NCBI RefSeq assembly: GCF_000424625.1
Contig: NZ_AUKG01000001.1
Span: forward strand, 2,170,001-2,234,000
Length of the DNA stretch: 64,000 bases
Reading direction: 5' to 3'
From: Conexibacter woesei Iso977N
GTDB lineage: Bacteria > Actinomycetota > Thermoleophilia > Solirubrobacterales > Solirubrobacteraceae
Every line of letters begins with the position of its first letter. Positions within the stretch are counted from its first letter, which is position 1. The notes beneath the pieces were generated by a model that was not told the DNA's origin, made no database searches, and saw only the letters and a program-made list of their open reading frames with translations. Shown here in pieces: positions 48,450-56,120 of this stretch. The position numbers were made by a program, and so were the translations under genes.

Positions 48450-51087
48450 CGCCGACAGCGCCGCCGCGGAGCTCCCGCGCGCCCTGCGGCTGCTGTCCGC
48501 GGCGCTGAGTCCCGACGACCAGCTGCTGTTCACGCAGCTCAGCCGGATGTCGGTGCGCGACCTCGAGGCGGTGAGCAAGGCCTACAAGTTCGCCGGGTAC
48601 GACGTCCCGGTCGTCACGAAGTCGGTCGGCAGCCGCCACCTGCAGCGGATCGGCGACCTCCTGCTCGACGAGCTCGGGCGCGACCTCAGCGACCTCGACC
48701 TCGCCGCGATCGTCATCGACGGCACGCCGGTCGGCGAGCACACGATGGTCTGGGCGCTCGGCGTCACGAGCGACGGCCTCAAGATCCCGCTGGGGATCGG
48801 CTCGGGCCCGACCGAGACCAAGGAGGTCGTGCGCGCGCTGCTCGACGACCTCGGCGCGCGCGGCCTGCACGCGCCCGACGCGCTGTGGCTGACCGACGGC
48901 GGCCCCGGGCTCATGAGGGCGATCGAGGAGTACACCAACGGCCTCGGCGTCAACCAGCGCTGCGTCGTCCACAACGCGCGCAAGGTGATCGAGCGCCACC
49001 TGACGGTCGCGGACCGGGTCGCGCTCGGCCGCCACCTGGTCGACGACCCCGACGAGAGCCACAGGGTCGCCGCCAAGCGCCGCGAGAAGCTGGCGGCGAT
49101 CCGGGCCGCGCAGGCGGCCGATCCGGAAGACAAGTCCCTGGTCGACGAGGAGCGCAAGCTGCTGCGCGAGATCGGCGAGGTCGGGGTGCGCGCGGGGCTG
49201 TACGCGGCCTGGGACGAGCCGGGGCTGGCGGTCGCCGAGGCGCGGCTGGTCGGCGAGGCGAAGTGGCTGGAGCAGATGGGCCATGGGTCGGCGTCGACCT
49301 CGATCAGGGGTGCGATGGAGGGGACGCTCACGCTGCAGCGGCTGGGGGTCGCCGGGGACGAGAAGCTGCGCAAGCTGATGCGCACGACCAACGTCATCGA
49401 GAGCGTCCACCAGCTCGTCAGCGTCGTCGGCGAGCGGCCCAACCGCTGGACCGACGTCGACATGCGCCGCCGCTTCGTCGTGCTGGCGATCGCACGGGCG
49501 GAGCTGGGCTGGAGGCCGCTGGCGGAGCGCGCGCGGCTGGAGCAGCTGACGCGCGCGGTCTTGCAGTCGCGCCATCCGGCGGTCGAGCTGGAGGCGGGCG
49601 GGGCGTACGGGCCGGACGTGGACCCGGACGCGCTCGTGGTCGCGCGCGCGGCGCTGGACCCGGCGGTCTACGCGGTGGGCGAGGGCGGCGAGCGGCTGGA
49701 CCAGATGGTCGGCGAGCTGGCGCAGTGGGCCGACCGCAACGGCAAGCCGCTGGTGTTCGCGCCGGGGGCGCTGGACCGGGCGCCGGACCCGGAGGCGCGG
49801 CGGCGCGTGCTGGCGGACCTGGGGTTCGCCGTGGGCGAGGGCGGCGCGCTGACCCGGGCACCGGCCGGGCCGCCGGACCATGCGGTGGCGCGCGACGCGC
49901 ACGCGGTCCGGGCGCGCGACCCGGAGTCGGCGCTGGCGCTCCTGCACGACGCAGCGGGCGGCGACGCGCGGCTCGTGGCCGTCGTCGCCGAGCGCGCGCT
50001 CGCGCACGTGCCCGACATGGTGGACTTGGGTGTCGAAGAGCTCGAGCGCGAGGCGGCCGAGGGGCTGCGCACCGCGCACCGAGACGTCGCCAGCGCACAG
50101 GAGCGGATCGCGGCGTGGTGGCGCGACGGCGGCCACGACGCGGCGGCCCGGCACATGGCGCTGCGGCCCGATGCGCTGGCCGGCGGGCGCGGGCAGGTGC
50201 TCGACGCGCGGCAGGCGGCGTGGATCGCGGGGCGCGCGGCGGTGCGGCGCGAGGAGCTGGCGCGGGCGGCCGTTCCGGAGGAGCGCCTGGAGGCGTACAG
50301 GCGCGAGAGCGCCGCGGCGCTGGCGCCGGTCGACGCGGTCGTCGGCGACCTGGACCGCGCGGCGCGAGCGGTCGCGGCGACCCACGTCCTGGACGCGCAC
50401 GCGCGCATCGAGGCGGCGACGCGGGAGGTCGAGGCGGCGCGCGGGGCGGATGGGGCGGACGCCGCTGAGCCCGTCGTCTTGGCCGCGGAGGAGACCACGC
50501 CGGTGCAGCGGCGCCGCAGCGCGCTCGGTGACCGCCGGGCCGACGCGCTGGCGCGTGGGTCCGGGGCGCTGGGCGGGCTCCTGCGCGACCTCGACGACGA
50601 CGTGGTCGTCGCGCTGCGCGACGGTGCCGGCGACCCGTGGGCGGGCTTCTCCGCGGGCGACGCGCGCAAGCTGCGCGGGCTGGAGGAGCGCGACCGCGGC
50701 GCCTTGTTGGAGGACTACACGGGCGCGCTGCGCACCCGGACCGAGCTCGACGGGCAAGCCCGCGGAGGCGACGGCGGCAAGGCGGTGCGGGCCGCGGCGG
50801 AGCGGGGCGCGCATGCGGCGGACGCGGAAGCGCAGCGGCTGTGGGAGCGGCTGGACGGCGTCGACGCCGAGGCTGCCGAGCTGCGCACCAAGCCCGGCAG
50901 CCTCGAGCGCCTGATGACCGAACGGCCCGGCGTCGCCCTGCACGATGCCGCCGGCGCCGAGGTCTCCCGCCGCGCCCTGGAGCGCGGCCCGGCGATCGAG
51001 CCCGGCGAGATCGGCGCGCTCGCCCAGGGTCGCGAGACGGCCGGGGCGGCGGTCGAGGCGGCCGCCGACCTCGGCGCCGGCCTCTAG
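48439..51087 (+). CDS. IS256/Mutator-type transposase domain fused to a ~500-residue Ala-rich domain
   Basis: The 882-residue protein has a full DDE domain in its first 365 residues: Asp94 in IVIDGTPVG, Asp153 in LWLTDGGPGL, the family motif NQRCVVHNARKVIERHL (about 172-188) and Glu321 in MRTTNVIESVHQLV. Normal IS256 transposases end near residue 400. Here about 500 more residues follow in the same frame: highly charged, Ala-rich, mainly helical, with no known domain, ending AAVEAAADLGAGL. The adjacent MobF relaxase ends AAESAVDLGGAGL. Start overlaps the esterase gene. No terminal inverted repeats typical of an insertion sequence are evident around it. Confidence 0.8.
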   Translation: MTADADSAAAELPRALRLLSAALSPDDQLLFTQLSRMSVRDLEAVSKAYKFAGYDVPVVTKSVGSRHLQRIGDLLLDELGRDLSDLDLAAIVIDGTPVGEHTMVWALGVTSDGLKIPLGIGSGPTETKEVVRALLDDLGARGLHAPDALWLTDGGPGLMRAIEEYTNGLGVNQRCVVHNARKVIERHLTVADRVALGRHLVDDPDESHRVAAKRREKLAAIRAAQAADPEDKSLVDEERKLLREIGEVGVRAGLYAAWDEPGLAVAEARLVGEAKWLEQMGHGSASTSIRGAMEGTLTLQRLGVAGDEKLRKLMRTTNVIESVHQLVSVVGERPNRWTDVDMRRRFVVLAIARAELGWRPLAERARLEQLTRAVLQSRHPAVELEAGGAYGPDVDPDALVVARAALDPAVYAVGEGGERLDQMVGELAQWADRNGKPLVFAPGALDRAPDPEARRRVLADLGFAVGEGGALTRAPAGPPDHAVARDAHAVRARDPESALALLHDAAGGDARLVAVVAERALAHVPDMVDLGVEELEREAAEGLRTAHRDVASAQERIAAWWRDGGHDAAARHMALRPDALAGGRGQVLDARQAAWIAGRAAVRREELARAAVPEERLEAYRRESAAALAPVDAVVGDLDRAARAVAATHVLDAHARIEAATREVEAARGADGADAAEPVVLAAEETTPVQRRRSALGDRRADALARGSGALGGLLRDLDDDVVVALRDGAGDPWAGFSAGDARKLRGLEERDRGALLEDYTGALRTRTELDGQARGGDGGKAVRAAAERGAHAADAEAQRLWERLDGVDAEAAELRTKPGSLERLMTERPGVALHDAAGAEVSRRALERGPAIEPGEIGALAQGRETAGAAVEAAADLGAGL

Positions 51088-51505
51088 GCCGACCTCGACC
51101 TCGTAGGGACGGGGACGCCGTCCGCCCTGGCGGCGGACGAGCGTTTGACAGACAAGACGGACGCCGTTGGCGTCAAACCCCTCCGGTGGTTGCGGTCCGT
51201 GCGGAAGGGCCGCCCGCCGAGGCAGCGCGAGCGCGGGACATCGCCGCCTGGCGATGTCCCGCGCTCGCGCTGCCTCGGCGGGCTCCGTGCGTGGGTGGTT
51301 GCGGTCGGGAAGGTCGCGGCCCGCCGCGGTGCGGGAGCCCGTTGGCGGGGGACATCCCCGACTGGGGACTGTCCCCTACCCGAGCCGGAAGGATCTAGGC
51401 GAAGGGGGTTGACCCACCGGTGAGTGACAGGGTTGGATCGGTGGGTGACGAACCGACCCGCAGTTGTACGGGTTGGTGCCGATTCGAGAAGGACGGAGGA
51501 ACGGC
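51088..51505. other. Non-coding region rich in inverted repeats
   Basis: No gene is seen in these 418 bases. They hold GTCCGCC/GGCGGAC (near 51119-51138), GTTTGAC/GTCAAAC (near 51144-51180), the 34-bp hairpin at 51212-51283, a nested GGGGACATCCCC/GGGGACTGTCCCC structure (about 51347-51375) and CCCACCG/CGGTGGG (about 51414-51446). A GGAGGA ribosome site for the next gene is at the right end. Such density suggests an origin, recombination site or transposon end. Confidence 0.6.
51212..51283. repeat. 34-bp perfect inverted repeat with 4-base loop
   Basis: Bases 51212-51245 are the exact reverse complement of 51250-51283, with loop GCCT between. The arms begin GCCCGCCGAGGCAGCGCGAG. A palindrome of this length is far beyond a normal terminator and would form a strong cruciform or hairpin. 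Confidence 0.85.
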
Positions 51506-53023
51506 ATGGGGACGATTGCCGTTCAGGAAGTCGGGGAGGCGTTGCAGTTGCGCGCCCCCGAGTTGTTGGGGTTCACCGGGACACCGGGCGGCGCGGTCGC
51601 GCTGACCGACAAGGCCGGAGCCCTGTTCGAGTTCGCGGCGGGCATGGCGGGCGGCCGGGACCTGACCCCGCGCGACGTGATGAACGTGGGCTCGGTCGCC
51701 AAGCCGTACGTGGCGGCCTGCGTGTTCGTGCTGGCCGAGATGGGGATGGTCGCGCTCGACGCGCCCGTGTCCGCCTACCTGCCGTTCGCGCTGGTCAACC
51801 CCGTGGGCGGTCCGGCCGTGACGCTGCGCCACCTGCTGACCCACACCGCCGGGTTCGCCACCGACACGTTCGACGCGTCGTGGAGCCGTGAGACGCGCTA
51901 CTACGAGCGGGAGTTGGAGGCCGGACGCACGCACGAGTACGACGGCGTGCGGTTCCGCTGGGCCGACAGGGCGGGCGAGCGCTACATCTACTCCTCGTTC
52001 GGCGTGGGGCTCGCCGGGCGGGCGGTCGCGCATGTGCTCGGCAAGCCCTTCGGGCAGTGCGTGCATGACCTGATCCTCGGCCCGCTGGGGATGCAGGAGA
52101 CGGCATGGCCGGACGGTCCCGGCTGGGACGACATCGCCGCGCGCCGGGTGCCCGGCCATCTGCGCGTCGGCCCCACCACGTTCACGGCCCCGATGGTCAC
52201 CTCCGGGAGCCCGGAGGCGTGCGAGTTGGTGACGAGCCCGGCCGATCACCTGCGGTTCCTGCGGGCGCTGTGGAACGCGGGCGAGACGGGCGACGGCGGG
52301 CGGGTGCTCAGCCGTGACAGCGTGACCGCGCTTCTGTCACCGCAGGTGAAGAACATCCTGTTCGGGCTGGACCTGGGCTGGATGGGCCACAGCGTGCAGT
52401 TCCGCAACAACGGGCAACCGGACTTCTTCTGGGGCCACGGCGGCGGCTTCCCGTTCCAGGGGTGGGCTGAGTCACGCGTGTACCCGGAACTGGGGTTCGC
52501 CGGGGCGGCGTTCGATCGCAAGTGGGAGGTCTACCGCCACATCGACCCGCCGGACGCCGTGTTCGCCGGGATCGTGCTCGACTGGGCCGCGCGCTGGATG
52601 CGCGACGGCGCGGTGCCGCCGAACCGCCTGTCGCTGGCGAACGCGTGGCCGTACGCCGTGGGGCTGATCGTGGGCGAGCGCTACGTCGGGTCGCTGGGCC
52701 TGCACATCGTCACGGACGAGGCATTGCACACGCTCGTCAAGGGGCGCGTCACCGAGGATGACGCGCGGTTCGAGGACTGGGACGAGGGCCAGTTCCGCGA
52801 GGGCGTTCACGCGATGGAGCGGACCGGGGGCGACCCTGAGCGCATCGCGGCGGTGCTGGACGACCCCGCTTCTCCGGTCGGCCGCGAGGAGATGGAGATG
52901 CTGTCGCTGGCGTGGGGCGCGGCGCGACCGACCGACATGGTGTTGGTGCGCGGCCTGGCCGACCGGTCCGGCGTCCCAGCGCAGTTGCAGCACCTCGCGC
53001 CCTACGACCGGTCCGCACGATGA
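51506..53023 (+). CDS. Serine hydrolase, beta-lactamase/transpeptidase-like family
   Basis: The 505-residue protein has S-x-x-K in NVGSVAKPYVAACVFVL (about residue 75), Tyr in RYIYSSFGVGLAGRAVA and HGG in FFWGHGGGFPFQGW. The N-terminal 380 residues form the catalytic domain; the C-terminal 125 residues (FEDWDEGQFREGVHAMERT...) are an extra helical part. No signal peptide is seen, so it is probably cytosolic. It is unrelated in detail to the esterase at 47271. ATG at 51506 has a GGAGGA site. It heads a five-gene coupled operon and overlaps the HAD gene by ATGA. Confidence 0.85.
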   Translation: MGTIAVQEVGEALQLRAPELLGFTGTPGGAVALTDKAGALFEFAAGMAGGRDLTPRDVMNVGSVAKPYVAACVFVLAEMGMVALDAPVSAYLPFALVNPVGGPAVTLRHLLTHTAGFATDTFDASWSRETRYYERELEAGRTHEYDGVRFRWADRAGERYIYSSFGVGLAGRAVAHVLGKPFGQCVHDLILGPLGMQETAWPDGPGWDDIAARRVPGHLRVGPTTFTAPMVTSGSPEACELVTSPADHLRFLRALWNAGETGDGGRVLSRDSVTALLSPQVKNILFGLDLGWMGHSVQFRNNGQPDFFWGHGGGFPFQGWAESRVYPELGFAGAAFDRKWEVYRHIDPPDAVFAGIVLDWAARWMRDGAVPPNRLSLANAWPYAVGLIVGERYVGSLGLHIVTDEALHTLVKGRVTEDDARFEDWDEGQFREGVHAMERTGGDPERIAAVLDDPASPVGREEMEMLSLAWGAARPTDMVLVRGLADRSGVPAQLQHLAPYDRSAR

Positions 53024-53652
53024 GGCCGGGCGAGCGCGGGGCGTACCTCACCGACCTTGACGGCGTGTTGGTGGATTCGGACGCATCGGCGCGGCGCGGG
53101 TGGCGGGCCTGGTGCAAGGGGCATCAGCTTCCGTACGAGCCGTTCGCGGCGCTGCACGGGTTCAGCGCCGAGGAGAAGATCCGGCGACTCGCGGCGCACC
53201 TTGACCCGGCCGTGGAGGCCGAGAAGATCACGGCGTTCGAGATCCGCGACACCGAGGGCGTCACCGCGTTCCCCGGCGCGGCGGACCTCTTGGCCCGGCC
53301 CGGCCCGCTCGCCGTGGTCACGTCGGCGCGGGTCGCGCTCGCGCAGGCGAGGCTGAGGGCGGCGGGGCTCGTGGTGCCGTCGGTGATCATCGGCGGGGAC
53401 ACGGTGGAGGAGACGAAACCGAACCCTGAGCCGTACCTGCTGGCCGCGCATCGGCTGCACGTCGAGCCGCGCGAATGCGTGGTGTTCGAGGACGCGCCAT
53501 CCGGGATCGTCTCCGCGAAGCTCGCCGGGGCGTTCGTCGTGGGCCTGCGCACGACCTACCAGGACGATGACGCGATCTTGGGCGGGGCCGATCTCGTGGT
53601 GGACGACATCGCCGCCTACTTGGCCCTGCTGGACGAGGAGGCGCGCGGATGA
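53020..53652 (+). CDS. HAD-superfamily phosphatase (beta-phosphoglucomutase/glycolaldehyde phosphatase-like)
   Basis: The 210-residue protein has motif I YLTDLDGVLVDSDASARRGW (the usual DxD nucleophile pair is DLD), motif II Thr/Ser in VVTSARVALA, Lys in ETKPNPEPYLLAA and motif III VVFEDAPSGIVSAKLAGA. A helical cap lies between residues 18 and 90. Such enzymes remove phosphate from small sugars or nucleotide by-products. It is coupled to both neighbours by ATGA overlaps. Confidence 0.85.
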   Translation: MRPGERGAYLTDLDGVLVDSDASARRGWRAWCKGHQLPYEPFAALHGFSAEEKIRRLAAHLDPAVEAEKITAFEIRDTEGVTAFPGAADLLARPGPLAVVTSARVALAQARLRAAGLVVPSVIIGGDTVEETKPNPEPYLLAAHRLHVEPRECVVFEDAPSGIVSAKLAGAFVVGLRTTYQDDDAILGGADLVVDDIAAYLALLDEEARG

Positions 53653-53942
53653 ACGCCGATGCGTTGTACGGCGCGCTGAGCACCGTGGCCGGGCTGATCG
53701 GCACCCTTGGGTGGTTGCCTCAGATCCGCCGGACAATGCGCCGGAAGGCGGTCCGGGACATCTCGCCGTCGTTCCTCGCGCAGGTGCTCGGGTCGCTAAC
53801 CCTCTACACGATCTTCGGGATCGGCAAGCGCGAGTGGTGGTTCCTGGTCGGAGTCGCGGCGCAACTCCTGTTCGTGGGGTTCATGGCGGTCCTGTGGTGG
53901 CGCTACCGCAACAACCCGGAGCCCCGCGACGAGGCGGGGTGA
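53649..53942 (+). CDS. SemiSWEET/PQ-loop membrane protein
   Basis: The 97-residue protein has three membrane helices and the PQ-loop motif GLIGTLGWLPQIRRTMRRKA, followed by DISPSFLAQVLGSLTLYTIF. Bacterial SemiSWEETs of this length form dimers that move sugars or other small solutes. The Pro-Gln pair is intact. It sits between a phosphatase and a GGDEF gene in the coupled operon. Confidence 0.85.
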   Translation: MNADALYGALSTVAGLIGTLGWLPQIRRTMRRKAVRDISPSFLAQVLGSLTLYTIFGIGKREWWFLVGVAAQLLFVGFMAVLWWRYRNNPEPRDEAG

Positions 53943-53946
53943 CGCC

Positions 53947-54588
53947 GTGCCGATCTTGATTGGCGCGGGGGTCGTGTTGGTGGGCGTCGTGGTGTGGCTG
54001 GCGGCGTGGGTGGTCCGGCTCCGTCGCCAGCTACGCGGACGCGAGCGCCAGTTCCGCGACCTGGACGAGTACGGCCGGAGGGACATGCTGACCGGGCTCG
54101 CCAACCGAGCGGAGCTGTGGCGGGAGTTGAAGAAGGCGATGCGTGCCGGTGAAGACCGGTGCGCGTACCTCTTGGACCTCGACGGGTTCAAGTGGGTGAA
54201 CGACACCATCGGTCACCCCACGGGCGACCGGGTGTTGTGCACGGTGGCGAACCGCCTCCGTGCCACCGTGGAGGCGGGCGCGCTGGTCGCCCGCCTCGGC
54301 GGGGACGAGTTCATGGTGTTGGACGTGCCGGGCGGCTGCTTCGCGGACGCGGTCGCGTCCGTGTTCGACCGGCCGGTGTCCGAGTACGACGGCGTGCCCG
54401 TGAGCTTGGGCGCGTCCGTGGGCCGCGTGTGGCTGAACGACTACCGGTCGGTCACAGGGCTCATGAGCGCGGTAGACGCCGCGCTCTACCAGGCGAAGGA
54501 CCGCACCGACCGTCACGGGGACGCACGCCGGGGGCGCGTGATCGTTCATGACGCGTTGGGCCGACACAGGGAAGGGCAGAGAGTCTGA
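53947..54588 (+). CDS. Membrane-anchored GGDEF-domain protein (diguanylate cyclase)
   Basis: The 213-residue protein has one N-terminal helix (GAGVVLVGVVVWLAAWVVRL) and a single GGDEF domain: RRDMLTGLANRAEL, LLDLDGFKWVNDTIGHPTGD, VARLGGDEFMVL and ALYQAKDRTDRHG. The active A-site GGDEF is intact, so cyclic-di-GMP or a related dinucleotide could be made; no RxxD inhibitory site is evident right before it. GTG at 53947 is the start. There is no sensor domain apart from the membrane helix. Confidence 0.85.
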   Translation: MPILIGAGVVLVGVVVWLAAWVVRLRRQLRGRERQFRDLDEYGRRDMLTGLANRAELWRELKKAMRAGEDRCAYLLDLDGFKWVNDTIGHPTGDRVLCTVANRLRATVEAGALVARLGGDEFMVLDVPGGCFADAVASVFDRPVSEYDGVPVSLGASVGRVWLNDYRSVTGLMSAVDAALYQAKDRTDRHGDARRGRVIVHDALGRHREGQRV

Positions 54589-55883
54589 TGGGGACGATCA
54601 CGACGAACCCGCTCCACGACGTCAAGGCGTTGAGCGAGCAGAGCAAGGGTGTGCGCCGCAAGGGCGTGAAGCAGACCGCGCACGAGGACCCGTACCGGTG
54701 GGAGTGCCGAACCGGCGACGCACGGAGCATCGTGCTCATGGGGTCGGGTCTGCTGGCCGATGGCTGGATCGACACGGGCACACCGCAGCACATCGTCACG
54801 GACGAGCCGACGTGGAAGGCTCACGGCGACCGCGTGACGGCCGCGCTGACGACGGCCGGAACGGACTTCACGGTGTACGTCGCGCCGTCGCGCGAGGAGG
54901 GGTTCACCTCCGGTGTCGTCGTCGGGCTGTACTACCGGGTGCCGAGCGCGGTCCCGGAGGGCGCGACCGTCGTCGGCTTCGGTGCGTGGTGGACGCTCGC
55001 CGTGGCCGGAAGCGTGGCCCGCCGCGCACGGGACGGCGAGGGCGTTCCCTGGGTGCGTGTCGGAACGTCGCTCGCGGGGCTGCTCAGCGGGACCGCCGAC
55101 CTGCGCCCGAGGCTGGATCACCCGAGCCTCGGGAAGGAGCCGGGCGACGTGGGCCTGTACCCGCCCGTGGTGTCCTACGCCGATCCGGCGTTGCTCGTTC
55201 CGGCGCTCAGCTCCGTGGGCGGGCTGGCGGCGCTGCTTCAGGTCGCCGTCGCGCTGGATGACGGGTTGTTCGGGTTGTTGAAGGACAACCGGTCCGCCAT
55301 CGCGTCGGGGTGGTGGACCTCCGGGAACGTGCCGGGGCTGCTTGCCCGAGCACTGGACAAGCTTCTCCGAGACCGCTGGGCGGACCCGACCGGAGAGCAG
55401 CCGCACCCGCCGTCGCGGGTGGGATCGCTGCTGACCGGTGACCTGGCGCGGCGGTCGGCCGTTCCGCTGGGCGTGGCCCGGTCGGTGGACCTGGCGCATG
55501 TCGTGGCGCTGGCCGTGGCTCAGGGCGTGGTGTCGCGCGGGTACGCGGCGCGGGTGTACGGGCTCATGGACTACTTCGGGATGCCGTGCACCGACCCCGC
55601 CCTGTCGCGCACGCAGAAGCCGGGCGTGATCTCAGGGGTGGTGCTCCCGGACGGCAAGGGCGGTGCGGTCGCCGGTCTGCCGACGACGATGGAGATGTTC
55701 GCGCAGGCGGGCGAGAAGCTGTTCGGGACGCCTGACGGAGACATGCCGGGGACGGACGCCGAGGACGAGCCCGAGGGTGAGCCGGGTGCAGACGCCGAGG
55801 ACGAGCCCGAGACCGAGACGGCAGCCGAGACCAAGGCCGACTCCGGGGACGAGACCGGAGCCGAGCCCGTTACCGAAACCTGA
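54588..55883 (+). CDS. Unknown protein with acidic C-terminal repeat tail
   Basis: The 431-residue protein shows no known domain. Residues 1-230 are mixed alpha/beta (VTDEPTWKAHGDRVTAALTT, FTVYVAPSREEGFTSGVVVG, PEGATVVGFGAWWTLAVAGS). A helical middle follows with LFGLLKDNRSAIASGWWTSG. The last 45 residues are almost all Asp/Glu/Thr/Ala/Pro. The start ATG shares its A with the GGDEF stop. It begins MGTI, as the serine hydrolase of this operon also does. It may act with the GGDEF protein, but this is only context. Confidence 0.65.
   Translation: MGTITTNPLHDVKALSEQSKGVRRKGVKQTAHEDPYRWECRTGDARSIVLMGSGLLADGWIDTGTPQHIVTDEPTWKAHGDRVTAALTTAGTDFTVYVAPSREEGFTSGVVVGLYYRVPSAVPEGATVVGFGAWWTLAVAGSVARRARDGEGVPWVRVGTSLAGLLSGTADLRPRLDHPSLGKEPGDVGLYPPVVSYADPALLVPALSSVGGLAALLQVAVALDDGLFGLLKDNRSAIASGWWTSGNVPGLLARALDKLLRDRWADPTGEQPHPPSRVGSLLTGDLARRSAVPLGVARSVDLAHVVALAVAQGVVSRGYAARVYGLMDYFGMPCTDPALSRTQKPGVISGVVLPDGKGGAVAGLPTTMEMFAQAGEKLFGTPDGDMPGTDAEDEPEGEPGADAEDEPETETAAETKADSGDETGAEPVTET
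55755..55811 (+). repeat. Two 21-bp direct repeats coding for DAEDEPE
   Basis: The sequence beginning GACGCCGAGGACGAGCCC occurs at 55755-55775 and again at 55791-55811, encoding the acidic tail of the unknown protein. This marks local duplication. Confidence 0.7.
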
Positions 55884-56120
55884 CACAATTTCGGCCCCCG
55901 CCCATGTGTCAGTTACGGTAACGAGTGGGGGGTCGGCCCGTGGGCCTGCCCGGGGCGCAGCCCCGGACACGTCCCGGTCCGGGGCGAACACGCCTTGTGG
56001 CGCAAGGGCTCACGGGTCGATCCTCCTTGGCGGCTGCGGGGCACGCGATGCGTGCCCCGCAGCCGCGACAGACTATACGGACGCGTTCGGAATTTGTGTT
56101 ACAGTGCGATTCGGTTCGTC
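55884..56120. promoter_or_regulatory. Candidate oriT region before the relaxase gene
   Basis: This gene-free stretch has several ordered inverted repeats: CTGACACA/TGTGTCAG (about 55880-55912), GTTAC-G-GTAAC (55912-55922), CGGGGC-GCA-GCCCCG (near 55960-55974) and a 17-bp perfect hairpin GCGGCTGCGGGGCACGC with loop GAT (56030-56066). Relaxases usually nick next to such repeats, and oriT often lies just upstream of the relaxase gene. A TATACG box near 56074 may be part of the relaxase promoter. Confidence 0.5.
56030..56066. repeat. 17-bp perfect hairpin upstream of the relaxase gene
   Basis: GCGGCTGCGGGGCACGC (56030-56046) is the exact reverse complement of 56050-56066, with loop GAT. No run of T follows, so an oriT or origin role is more likely than termination. 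Confidence 0.7.

Noticed and set aside
48439-51087. A simple IS256 insertion sequence
   Set aside because: The protein is more than twice the normal length, the gene overlaps a neighbour's end, and I could not find matching terminal inverted repeats with target duplications.
51212-51283. Long hairpin as an ordinary terminator
   Set aside because: It is far longer than needed, begins 125 bases after the gene end, and has no T-run on either side.
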